Made by a program: the position numbers and the translations under genes. Positions 1 to 8,370 of a stretch of DNA of 64,000 bases are shown one piece after another. The DNA comes from Brevundimonas sp. (GTDB lineage Bacteria > Pseudomonadota > Alphaproteobacteria > Caulobacterales > Caulobacteraceae). The notes under the pieces were generated by a model, which ran no database searches, was not told the DNA's origin, and saw only the letters and a program-made list of their open reading frames with translations. Position 1 is the first letter of the stretch; each line of letters opens with the position of its first letter. Where the stretch lies: contig NZ_JAQSDY010000027.1 of the NCBI RefSeq assembly GCF_029946145.1, positions 310,001 to 374,000 on the forward strand. Reading direction: 5' to 3'.

Positions 1-558
1 ACGCAGGTTCCAGCGCACCGCCAGCTTGACCGACCACATCGACCGCTTTCCGGTCTTGATGCGCAGCATCGGGCTGGTCAGGATCGCGCCCGAGAAGCGG
101 CTTTCGCCGCCCTGCAGCGTCATCAGGTTGAAGACTCCGCCCATCGAATGGCCGACCATGACCCAGGGCTTGGGCGCCCTTTCTTCCCAGGTGTCCAGCA
201 GACGGGCGTAGTCGTCGAGGAATTCCTCGACCGCCCGGGCGTGGCCCTTGAGCCGGTCCGGCAGAAGGCGGGCCGACAGGCCCTGACCGCGCCAGTCGTG
301 GGCCAGGACGCACCAGCCGCGGGCGAGGAAATTGCCGATGACCTCGTAGTATTTCTCGATCGGCTCGGTCCGGCCGGGGCTGACGATCACCGTGCCGCGG
401 GGCTTCCTGGCGACGAGGGCCGAGGGCGTCCAGAAGGCGGCGCGCAGGCGCAGGCCGCCGGCGCCGCGGAACCATTCGCCCACGCCGCCCGGAGGCGCGG
501 AGGCGCCCGGGACCCCCATCAGGGGCGCATTGGCGGCATAGGCGACGGCTCGGTTCAC
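1..558 (-). CDS. alpha/beta hydrolase (lysophospholipase-like), 3' part outside the window
   Basis: Minus-strand reading frame from GTG at 558 to the window edge, with GWCVLAHDWRGQGLS and WVMVGHSMGG nucleophile-elbow motif; start overlaps the stop of the next gene. Confidence 0.75.
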   Translation of the reverse strand, partial: MNRAVAYAANAPLMGVPGASAPPGGVGEWFRGAGGLRLRAAFWTPSALVARKPRGTVIVSPGRTEPIEKYYEVIGNFLARGWCVLAHDWRGQGLSARLLPDRLKGHARAVEEFLDDYARLLDTWEERAPKPWVMVGHSMGGVFNLMTLQGGESRFSGAILTSPMLRIKTGKRSMWSVKLAVRWNLR

Positions 559-1466
559 TCTGGCTTCCTGAATCTCAAGGTCATGCGATCACTCTCTCCG
601 ATGCGGTCATACTTCGACCGGTCGAAGGCCGGGTTCGGCGGCGAACCGCGCGGGGCGGTCAGCGACATCGGCGGCAGGGTCTCGACCCCGAACGGATGAT
701 CCTTGGTATCCCTTTCATTCGCGTTGATTTCCGACGCGGCGACGAAGGCGAAGCCCGCTTCCGCCGCCAGTTGTCTGACGAACGCTTCCTGGACGTATCC
801 GTTCGCGGCGGCGGGGTCCTGATCCTCCTCGGGCCCCAGGCGGTGCTGTTCGACGCCGAGGATACCGCCCGGACGCAGGGCGGCCCAGGCGTCGGCGAAG
901 GCCTTTTCGGCGATGCCGGCGGCCATCCAGGCGTGGATGTTGCGCATGAACAGGGCCATGTCGGCCGTGCCCGGGGCGGTGACCGGGCCCGAGGTCGGGC
1001 CGAAGGCGCTGAGTTCGATCTCGCCGTACAGGCGCTCGTCCGTCGTGAACCGCTGCTGGAAGGCGGCCATCAGGGCGACCTGGGACGGATCGGCGGCGGG
1101 ACCGGTCTGGAAGCCGGCGGCGACGTATTTGCCCGCGCCCTCGGCGAGGTAGGGGGCCAGGATTTCGGTGTACCAGCCGCTGCCGGGCCAGAATTCGACC
1201 ACCGTCATGCGCGGCTGAAGGCCGAAGAAGCGCAGGGTCTCCATCGGATGTCGGGCGGCGTCGCGCGCCTTGTCCTGGGCGCGCCAGGGGCCGGCGACGG
1301 CCCACTCCAGCGAACCCTTGGGCGGGCCGTCAGGGGTCGGAGGCGGTTCGGCGGTCTTTTCCTCGCGGCCGCAGGCGGCCAGGCCGGCGACAGCGACGAC
1401 CGCGACGCCGGACAGCAGGCCGCGGCGCGACAGCGGCCCTTGGCGGCGTTCCGTGGATTCAGCCAT
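555..1466 (-). CDS. class I SAM-dependent methyltransferase-like protein with Tat/lipoprotein-type signal
   Basis: N-terminal RRGLLSGVAVVAVAGLAACG; body VVEFWPGSGWYTEILAPYL...LRPGGILGVEQHR typical of predicted methyltransferases. Confidence 0.8.
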   Translation of the reverse strand: MAESTERRQGPLSRRGLLSGVAVVAVAGLAACGREEKTAEPPPTPDGPPKGSLEWAVAGPWRAQDKARDAARHPMETLRFFGLQPRMTVVEFWPGSGWYTEILAPYLAEGAGKYVAAGFQTGPAADPSQVALMAAFQQRFTTDERLYGEIELSAFGPTSGPVTAPGTADMALFMRNIHAWMAAGIAEKAFADAWAALRPGGILGVEQHRLGPEEDQDPAAANGYVQEAFVRQLAAEAGFAFVAASEINANERDTKDHPFGVETLPPMSLTAPRGSPPNPAFDRSKYDRIGESDRMTLRFRKPE

Positions 1467-1572
1467 GCACGCTCCCCGCAGGGCGGTCCTGTCCGATCAG
1501 ACGCCGCCCCGGCCAGCAGGCCTTAACCGTGTTCCCCAAGCCCGTCAAAACGGTTCCCGGCATGACGCGCAG

Positions 1573-2400
1573 TCAGGCCGGCTTGCGGAATCGCAGGGTC
1601 ATGCGGTCGCTCTCGCCGATCGCGTCATACTGGGCCCGCTCGGCCTCGGTCAGGGGCGTGGGACGGTCGTTGGCGTTGCCCTCGCGCGGCGCGCTGGTGC
1701 GGACGGGCGGCAGGGTCCAGACGCCGTACGGATGGTCGCGGTCGTCCTTGGGATTGGCGTTCAGCTCGCTGCGGGCGTCGAGCACGAAGCCGGCGGCCTG
1801 GGCGGCGTGGATGACGTAGCTTTCGGAAACATAGCCCCAGGGGGCCGTCGCGTCGGCGTTCAGGCCCTCGGCGCTGCGGTGCTGTTCGACGGCCAGGACG
1901 CCGCCCGGTTTCAGCGCCTTGAAGAAGGCGGCCATATACGGCGCCGTGCGGCCATTGCCGTGCCAGTTGTGGAAGGCGCGGGCGACCACGACCATGTCGG
2001 CGGTCCCGTCGGGCACGCCCATGCTCTCGAGCGGGCGGTTGACCGGGACATAGGTCCCGCCGGTGGCCTGGGCGTAGGGCTCCAGGATGTTGCGCCACCA
2101 GCCGGCCCGGCCGGGCTCGATCTCGACGACGGTCGAGCCCGGCGTCAGCCCCCAGAAGGTCAGGGTCTCCAACGGATGACGGAAGGTGTCGCGGGCTACG
2201 TCGGCGGCGGGGCGGGCGTCGGAACCAACGGCGGCCTGGAGGGCGGCGTCCTCCTGCAGGACCGGCGGCGTCATGGCGGCGCGGCGCACCGTGCGCTGGG
2301 ACGCCGTCTCGTTCAGGGCCGGAAGCGCCGGCAGGGCTTGCGCCGCGGCGATCGAGGGCAGGGCGAGGGCGGTGGTCACGGCGAGGACGAGCAGGCGCAT
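1573..2400 (-). CDS. class I SAM-dependent methyltransferase-like protein (exported paralog of the neighbour)
   Basis: Signal peptide MRLLVLAVTTALALPSIAAAQA; shares ETLTFWGLTPG..VVEIEPG..GWW and the C-terminal YDAIGESDRMTLRFRKP with the adjacent gene. Start set at 2400 rather than 2445. Confidence 0.8.
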   Translation of the reverse strand: MRLLVLAVTTALALPSIAAAQALPALPALNETASQRTVRRAAMTPPVLQEDAALQAAVGSDARPAADVARDTFRHPLETLTFWGLTPGSTVVEIEPGRAGWWRNILEPYAQATGGTYVPVNRPLESMGVPDGTADMVVVARAFHNWHGNGRTAPYMAAFFKALKPGGVLAVEQHRSAEGLNADATAPWGYVSESYVIHAAQAAGFVLDARSELNANPKDDRDHPYGVWTLPPVRTSAPREGNANDRPTPLTEAERAQYDAIGESDRMTLRFRKPA

Positions 2401-2487
2401 GGGAGGCTCCACAAATGTGCGGCGAACCCTACGGCCTCCGCGCACGGGGGCAAGCCTTCCGAACCGACGGCGACAGATTGGCGCGGT

Positions 2488-2515
2488 CTTGACGGCGCGC
2501 GCAGGCTCCCCACAT
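2488..2515 (+). promoter_or_regulatory. putative heat-shock sigma factor (sigma32/RpoH) promoter of hsp20
   Basis: CTTGAC (2488-2493), 14-nt spacer, CCCCACAT (2508-2515), close to the CTTGAA-N11-16-CCCCATNT consensus, upstream of an Hsp20 gene. Confidence 0.6.
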
Positions 2516-2517
2516 CG

Positions 2518-2654
2518 GGTTCGAGGCCGCCGGTTCCGGGGCCTCCAGACCGGACGGGGCCGAGCATTCGGACCGTCGGGGCTGAACCCCCACCGCCGTC
2601 CCGGGCCAAAACGCTGGGGCGGTTCAACCTTGCTGTTCCTCAGGAGGATGACCC
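2518..2654 (+). ncRNA. candidate ROSE-like RNA thermometer 5' leader of hsp20
   Basis: Structured leader: GGGTTC...GAACCC closing stem and GAGGCC/GGCCTC hairpin. TTGCT (2630-2634) lies just upstream of the SD AGGAGGA (2642-2648), the ROSE signature U(U/C)GCU:AGGA. Confidence 0.5.
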
Positions 2655-3119
2655 ATGCGTACCTATGATTTCACCCCGCTGTACCGTTCCGCCGTCGGTT
2701 TCGACCGTCTGGCCGGCCTGCTGGAAAGCGCCGCGCGCACCAGTCAGGAAAACGGCTGGCCGCCCTACAATATCGAGACGACGGGCGAGAACGCCTATCG
2801 CATCGAGGTGGCGGTCGCCGGCTTCAAGCCCGACGAACTGACCCTTGAGGTCAAGGAGAACCTGCTGACCGTCACCGGCCGCAAGACGGCCAATGACGAC
2901 GCGGCCGGGCGCACCTATCTGCATCGCGGCCTGGCCGAGCGGGACTTCGAGCGCCGGTTCCAGCTGGCCGACTATGTGGTGGTGAAGGGCGCCGACCTGG
3001 CCGACGGCCTGCTGTCGATCGAACTGGCCCGCGAACTGCCGGAGGCCCTGAAGCCCCGCCAGATCGAGATCAATACCGGTCAACGGCTGATCGAAGGCAA
3101 GAGGTCCAAGGCCGCCTAG
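2655..3119 (+). CDS. Hsp20/alpha-crystallin family small heat shock protein
   Basis: NAYRIEVAVAGFKPDELTLEVKENLLTVTGRK...YLHRGLAERDFERRFQLADYVVV: IbpA-like ACD domain; strong SD. Confidence 0.95.
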   Translation: MRTYDFTPLYRSAVGFDRLAGLLESAARTSQENGWPPYNIETTGENAYRIEVAVAGFKPDELTLEVKENLLTVTGRKTANDDAAGRTYLHRGLAERDFERRFQLADYVVVKGADLADGLLSIELARELPEALKPRQIEINTGQRLIEGKRSKAA

Positions 3120-3159
3120 CCTCAAACAGCGCGAAGCGCGCGAGGCAAAACCTGGAGAA

Positions 3160-3184
3160 GGGCGGCGTTCGCGCCGCCCTTTTT
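3160..3184 (+). terminator. Rho-independent terminator after hsp20
   Basis: GGGCGGCG-TTCG-CGCCGCCC followed by TTTTT. Confidence 0.85.
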
Positions 3185-3190
3185 CGCGCG

Positions 3191-4462
3191 TCAGGCGAGG
3201 GGCGGGGGCATGCCGCGCACGCTGCTGAGCGTGGCGTCGGTCAGGTCGGTCTGGGTCATGATCGCGCCGTGCAGCTTGGCCCGGCTGAGATCGGCGCCGT
3301 TCAGCACCGCGCGGTTGAGATCGGCGCCCGACAGGTCGGTCCCGCGCAGACAGGCCCCCGTCAGATCGGCAGGCAGCAGGCGGTCGGCGGCGATCATCAG
3401 CGGCCCCAGCCTGGCGCCGCGCAGGTCGGATCCGTTCAACCGCGCCCGTCCCAGCCGAGCGCCCCGCAGGTCCGCGCCCTTCAGATTGACCGAGCGAAGA
3501 TCGGCATCCTCGAGATGCGCGCCCTGAAGCTGCACACCCTCCATGTCGAGGCCGTAGAAGACCGCGCCCTTGGCCGACAGGGCGGTCAGGTTGTAGCCTT
3601 GAATCGAGCGCAGGGCCCGCAGGTCGACGCCGTCGAACACCGACGGGCGGCCCTGCACCCCGCCCGTCTCGCACCACTGGGCATGCTCGGCCAGCATCTC
3701 GGCGGCGGGCATCTTGCCGACGGGCGCGCCCGCAAGGCGGTCGTCGGTAAGACAACCCTCCATATTGGCCCCGTCCGTCCGCCACATCGCCATCTTGCAA
3801 CCCACCAGCACTGCGTCGCGCATGTCGGCGCCCGACAGGTCGGCCCCGGACAGGTCGGCGCCGGCCAGGTCCGCGCCGCGGAAACTGGCCTGCTTCAGGT
3901 TCGCCCGGACCATCTTGCAGTCCTTCATGATGGCGTCGGTGAAATCGGCCGCCACGGCGACGATTCCGGTCAGCTTCGAGCGTTCCAGGTTCGCGCCGGC
4001 CAGGCAGGCGCCCTGGGCCTGGGTGTCCTGACGCGACCTGGCCTCGACCACGCGGAAACCCAGCTTGGAGTCGGCGGCGGCGATGGTGCCCTCGCGCAGG
4101 TCGGCCTCGAACAGGTCGGCGCCGCTGAGGTCGGCCCCGCGCAGACAGGCGCCGCGCAGGTCGGCCCGCCGCATGCTGGCGTCGACCAGGATGCAGTCCT
4201 GCATGTCGGCGCCGAAGAAGGTGGCGTTGTCGAGCTTGGCTCCCGTCAGATCCGTCCCGTGCATGCAGGCGCCCGCGAAATCAGCGTCGGCCAGGTTGCG
4301 ACCGGCGAGGCTGAGGCCGGACAGATCCATCCAGGCGAGAACGGCGCGGGCGCCGCCGGGCTTTGCCTGCCACAGACGGTCGTGCCGGGCGCAGATGGCG
4401 TCCAGTTCGGTCTGGTCGATGCGCCTTCTGGCGCTGGATGAGGCGGTAGGCACAGGCGACAT
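3191..4462 (-). CDS. pentapeptide-repeat protein
   Basis: Many A(D/N)LXX repeats (LTGAKLDNATFFGADMQDCILVDASMRRADLRGACLRGADLSGADL...). Confidence 0.92.
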   Translation of the reverse strand: MSPVPTASSSARRRIDQTELDAICARHDRLWQAKPGGARAVLAWMDLSGLSLAGRNLADADFAGACMHGTDLTGAKLDNATFFGADMQDCILVDASMRRADLRGACLRGADLSGADLFEADLREGTIAAADSKLGFRVVEARSRQDTQAQGACLAGANLERSKLTGIVAVAADFTDAIMKDCKMVRANLKQASFRGADLAGADLSGADLSGADMRDAVLVGCKMAMWRTDGANMEGCLTDDRLAGAPVGKMPAAEMLAEHAQWCETGGVQGRPSVFDGVDLRALRSIQGYNLTALSAKGAVFYGLDMEGVQLQGAHLEDADLRSVNLKGADLRGARLGRARLNGSDLRGARLGPLMIAADRLLPADLTGACLRGTDLSGADLNRAVLNGADLSRAKLHGAIMTQTDLTDATLSSVRGMPPPLA

Positions 4463-4563
4463 AGTCCCGTTCTGGCACGGCGGCGCTTAAGGAAGGCTGA
4501 AATGGTTACCGGCGGAGCCTTGTTCCCCCGTTTACAGAACTCTCGAGCCCGGCAACGGCGCCG

Positions 4564-5202
4564 TCAGGCCGTAAGCAACCCCTGCGCCTGAAGCGCGTCG
4601 GCCAGTTCCCCCGTCGCGACCCAGACGCGGGTGTAGCCGGCCTCGCCGAGGCGTTGCAGCTCGGTGGTCAGGTCGGCCTTGGCCGAGGCGGCGAAGCGGG
4701 CGTCGAAGCCGGCGCCGTCCTCGCTGACGCGGACCATCGGCCGGCCTGTTTCGACCCGGTGAAGATAGCCTTCGTAGAGGACCGCGGCCTCCGGGGCCAA
4801 CAGGCCCGTCTCGACCTCGAGCCCCGCCTTCCTGAGCCGTTCCACTCCCCTGCCCGCGGCGAAGGGCGACGGGTCGACGGCGGCGACGACCACGCGGCTG
4901 ATTCCGGCGTCCACCAGGAAGTGGGAACAGGATTTGCGACCCGACGAGCGGGCGCCGCAGGGCTCCATCGTGACATAGGCGGTGGCGCCGCGCGCCTGGT
5001 CGCCGGCGGCGGGCGCGGCCTGTTCCTCGGCATGAGGGCGGCCGCCGGGCGCGGTCGCGGCCTCGGAAACCATTTCGCCATCCCTGACGATGACGCAGCC
5101 CACGGCCGGGTTGGGCCAGGTCTGACCCATACGCGCCTTGGCCAGCTCGATGGCGCGGCCCATGAAGCGGATGTCGTCCGAGGCCTGGCGCGCGGTGGTC
5201 AT
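4564..5202 (-). CDS. RibD-like riboflavin-specific deaminase, short form
   Basis: MGRAIELAKARMGQTWPNPAVGCVIVRDG..HAEEQAA..YVTMEPCGARSSGRKSC deaminase zinc motif; start ATG at 5202; only about 212 aa, so no full reductase domain. Confidence 0.8.
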   Translation of the reverse strand: MTTARQASDDIRFMGRAIELAKARMGQTWPNPAVGCVIVRDGEMVSEAATAPGGRPHAEEQAAPAAGDQARGATAYVTMEPCGARSSGRKSCSHFLVDAGISRVVVAAVDPSPFAAGRGVERLRKAGLEVETGLLAPEAAVLYEGYLHRVETGRPMVRVSEDGAGFDARFAASAKADLTTELQRLGEAGYTRVWVATGELADALQAQGLLTA

Positions 5203-5915
5203 GCGCGGACTTCCGGCAGCGGGGTCGCCCGGGCGGCGTCCAGATAGCGGGCGGCTACCGGCTTCAGGTCGGCGTCCAGGTCGATTTCCAGGGGATTGCC
5301 GGTCGGAATCTCGACACCGACGATCCGGTCGTCCGGCACGGCGAACAGATGTTTGACGATGGCCCGCAGGGAGTTGCCGTGGGCGGCGATCAGCACGTCC
5401 TCGCCCGCCGCGAGCCGCGGCGCGATGGCGGCGTTCCAGTAGGGCAGGACCCGGTCCAGCGTGGTCTTCAGGCTTTCGGTATCCGGGATGGTCTGGCCGG
5501 CGTAGCGGGGGTCGCCGGCGAAGTCCCATTCGCCGCCGGGGGCGAGCGGCGGGGGCGGAATGTCGTAGCTGCGGCGCCAGATCTTCACCTGGGCGTCGCC
5601 GTGCAGGGCCGCCGTCTCGGCCTTGTCGAGACCGGTCAGGCCGCCGTAGTGGCGCTCGTTCAGCCGCCAGTCCTCGATCACCGGGACGTCCTTGAGGCCG
5701 GCTGAATCCATGGCCAGGGCGCCGGTGCGCTTCGCGCGCTTCAGCACCGAGGTGAAGATGACGTCCGGCGTGAAACCGGCCTCGGCGATCAGCTCGCCGC
5801 CGCGCCGCGCCTGGGCCTCGCCCTCGGCGGTCAGGTCGACATCGACCCAGCCGGTGAAGCGGTTTTCCAGGTTCCACTGGCTCTGGCCGTGTCGCAGCAG
5901 GATCAGGCGGGGCAT
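5199..5915 (-). CDS. gpmA: 2,3-bisphosphoglycerate-dependent phosphoglycerate mutase
   Basis: LILLRHGQSQWNLENRFTGWVDVDLTAEGEAQA...WRLNERHYGGLTGLDK. Confidence 0.95.
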   Translation of the reverse strand: MPRLILLRHGQSQWNLENRFTGWVDVDLTAEGEAQARRGGELIAEAGFTPDVIFTSVLKRAKRTGALAMDSAGLKDVPVIEDWRLNERHYGGLTGLDKAETAALHGDAQVKIWRRSYDIPPPPLAPGGEWDFAGDPRYAGQTIPDTESLKTTLDRVLPYWNAAIAPRLAAGEDVLIAAHGNSLRAIVKHLFAVPDDRIVGVEIPTGNPLEIDLDADLKPVAARYLDAARATPLPEVRA

Positions 5916-6062
5916 TCAGGTCTCCGAACGGGACTCCGGGGGTAGGACTGGCGGCGACGTGGGTCAAGCCGAGGCCCGTTGCAGCCAAGGCGCGGGGCTG
6001 GCGTTGTTGTGGCCCCGGGACCGCCTGCTATACCGGGCGCCGCTTCCCAACAGGACCCGACC

Positions 6063-7562
6063 ATGATCAAGCCCCGCCAGGACCTTCGCCCCAACACGGC
6101 CGACTACGAGACCGTGCCGCTGGTGAAGCCGACGGGCTTCCGCGAGTACGACGCGCGCTGGATCCTGGAGAAGGAGATCAACCTTCTGGGCATCCAGGCC
6201 CTGGGCCTCGGCCTGGCGACCTATGTCCACGAGATCGGCCAGACGCCGCGCATCGTGGTGGGCCATGACTACCGCTCCTATTCCCTGTCGGTGAAGCAGG
6301 CGCTGATCCTGGGCCTGCTGGAAGGCGGGATGGAGGTGCTGGACATCGGCCTGGCCCTGTCGCCGACGGCCTATTTCGCCCAGTTCGAGCTGGACGCGCC
6401 GTGCGTGGCCATGGTCACGGCCAGCCACAACGAGAACGGCTGGACGGGGGTCAAGATGGGGGCCCAGCCGCCGCTGACCTTCGGCCCCGACGAGATCGGC
6501 CGGCTGAAGGATATCGTCCTCAACGGCGAAGGCGTGGGCCGCAAGGGCGGGTCCCTGACCCGGGTCGAGGGCTTCCGCGAGGCCTACCTGGCCGACATCG
6601 TCTCCAAGGTGAAGCTGACCCGGCCGATCAAGGTCGTGGCCGCCTGCGGCAACGGCACGGCGGGCGCCTTCGCCCCCGAGGCCCTGCGCCGCATGGGGGC
6701 CGAGGTGATCGAGATGGACACCGAGCTGGACTACACCTTCCCCAAATACAATCCGAACCCCGAAGACCACGCCATGCTGATGCAGATGGCGGCGAAGGTG
6801 CGCGAGACGGGGGCCGATCTGGCCCTGGGCTTCGACGGCGACGGCGACCGCTGCGGCGTGGTGGACGACACGGGCGAGGAGATCTTCGCCGACAAGATCG
6901 GCCTGATGCTGGGCCGCGACCTGAGCGCGCTGCATCCCAATGCGACCTTCGTCGTCGATGTGAAATCGACGGGCCTGTACAAGACCGACGAGGTCCTGAA
7001 GGCCAATGGCGCGACCACCGTCTACTGGAAGACGGGGCACAGCTATATCAAGCGCAAGACCGCCGAACTGGGCGCCCTGGCGGGGTTCGAGAAGTCGGGC
7101 CACTTCTTCTTCAACGCGCCGCTGGGCCACGGCTATGACGACGGGATCGTCGCGGCCGGCGCCGTGCTGGCCATGCTGGACCGGAATCCGGGCAAGAGGC
7201 TGAGCGAGCTGAAGGCCGCCCTGCCCGACGCCTGGACGTCGCTGACGATGAGCCCGCATTGCGACGACGAGCTGAAGTACGAGGTGCTGGAGCGGATCGT
7301 GGCCGAGTATCAGGCCCTGGCCGACGCGGGCGGCTCGATCCTGGGGCGGAAGATCGTCGAGGCCATCACCGTCAACGGGGTGCGGGTTCACCTCGAGGAC
7401 GGGTCATGGGTGCTGGTCCGCGCGTCCTCGAACAAGCCGGAGCTGGTGGTGGTGGTCGAGAGCATGCGCTCGGCCGACGATATGCGGGCGCTGTTCCGCG
7501 AAGAGGTGAAGCCGCGGCTGGCCAAATACGCCGAGGTCGGGGCGTATAACCAGGAGATCTGA
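6063..7562 (+). CDS. phosphomannomutase/phosphoglucomutase
   Basis: TASHNENGWTGVK phosphoserine loop, GFDGDGDRCGVVDD metal-binding loop, EKSGHFFF. Start at 6063 (MIKPRQDLRPN). Confidence 0.93.
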   Translation: MIKPRQDLRPNTADYETVPLVKPTGFREYDARWILEKEINLLGIQALGLGLATYVHEIGQTPRIVVGHDYRSYSLSVKQALILGLLEGGMEVLDIGLALSPTAYFAQFELDAPCVAMVTASHNENGWTGVKMGAQPPLTFGPDEIGRLKDIVLNGEGVGRKGGSLTRVEGFREAYLADIVSKVKLTRPIKVVAACGNGTAGAFAPEALRRMGAEVIEMDTELDYTFPKYNPNPEDHAMLMQMAAKVRETGADLALGFDGDGDRCGVVDDTGEEIFADKIGLMLGRDLSALHPNATFVVDVKSTGLYKTDEVLKANGATTVYWKTGHSYIKRKTAELGALAGFEKSGHFFFNAPLGHGYDDGIVAAGAVLAMLDRNPGKRLSELKAALPDAWTSLTMSPHCDDELKYEVLERIVAEYQALADAGGSILGRKIVEAITVNGVRVHLEDGSWVLVRASSNKPELVVVVESMRSADDMRALFREEVKPRLAKYAEVGAYNQEI

Positions 7563-7568
7563 GGGACC

Positions 7569-7739
7569 GTCTCCTCCCCATCGCGTAGCGATGGGGAGGT
7601 GGCTCGGAGGCGCAGCCGATGAGACGGAGGGGGCGACTCGGTGACAGGGGTTGGTGATCCATCGGCCCCGCCGGCGTCGCCCCCTCCGTCACGGCGCGAA
7701 GGCGCGCCGCGCCACCTCCCCACGATGTGGGGAGGAGAC
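7569..7739. repeat. family A nested palindromic intergenic element, copy A1
   Basis: Outer GTCTCCTCCCCA...TGGGGAGGAGAC and inner GACGGAGGGGGCGAC...GTCGCCCCCTCCGTC inverted repeats; near-identical copies at 12714, 42906 and 62362. Confidence 0.9.
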
Positions 7740-7744
7740 TCCGG

Positions 7745-8299
7745 TTACCGCGGAGCCCGTTTCGCCAATATCCGCTGCAGCGTCCGGCGGTGCATGCCCA
7801 GACGCCGCGCCGTCTCCGAGACATTGTGATCGCACAGCTCATAGACCCGCTGGATATGCTCCCAGCGCACCCGGTCGGCGCTCATCGGATTGTCGGGCGG
7901 CTCGGGGGCCTCGCCGGTGGCCAGCAGGGCCTTGACCACGTCGTCGGCGTCGGCCGGCTTCTGCAGATAGTCGACGGCGCCGGCCTTGACCGCCGCCACG
8001 GCGGTGGCGATGGCGCCGTAGCCGGTCAGCATGACGATGCGGGCGTCCTCGCGCCGGTCACGGATGGCCTCGACGATCTTGAGGCCGTTGCCGTCCTCGA
8101 GCCGCATGTCCAGCACGGCGAAGGCGGGGACCGAGGTCTTCAGGGCTTCATGAGCCTCGGCCAGAGAGGCCGCGAGGGTGACGACGAAGCCCCGGCTTTC
8201 GAGCGCGCGGCCCAGACGGGTGCGCAGGGCGTTGTCGTCGTCCAGCACCAGCAGGGTCTTGTCGGCGAGGGCGGCGATCCGGTCTTCGGCGTCGGGCAT
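7745..8299 (-). CDS. RegA/ActR/PrrA family redox response regulator
   Basis: Receiver domain (LLVLDDDNALRTRLGRALESRG) plus C-terminal HTH HIQRVYELCDHNVSETARRLGMHRRTLQRIL characteristic of RegA. Confidence 0.92.
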   Translation of the reverse strand: MPDAEDRIAALADKTLLVLDDDNALRTRLGRALESRGFVVTLAASLAEAHEALKTSVPAFAVLDMRLEDGNGLKIVEAIRDRREDARIVMLTGYGAIATAVAAVKAGAVDYLQKPADADDVVKALLATGEAPEPPDNPMSADRVRWEHIQRVYELCDHNVSETARRLGMHRRTLQRILAKRAPR

Positions 8300-8370
8300 C
8301 TGGCGTCTCCTGAAGGCTCAAGTCAGTAACAGTACGGGTGCGGTCAAGGTTCAGCCGCGGGGGTGCGACA

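Noticed and set aside
3269-4441. 390-aa plus-strand repetitive ORF opposite the pentapeptide-repeat gene
   Set aside because: Its periodicity is the mirror image of the A(D/N)LXX repeats on the other strand.
7641-7935. Small ORFs with PPPSRREGAPRHLPT inside the family A elements
   Set aside because: They are translations of the palindromic repeat; the same peptide recurs at every copy, so it is not an independent gene family.
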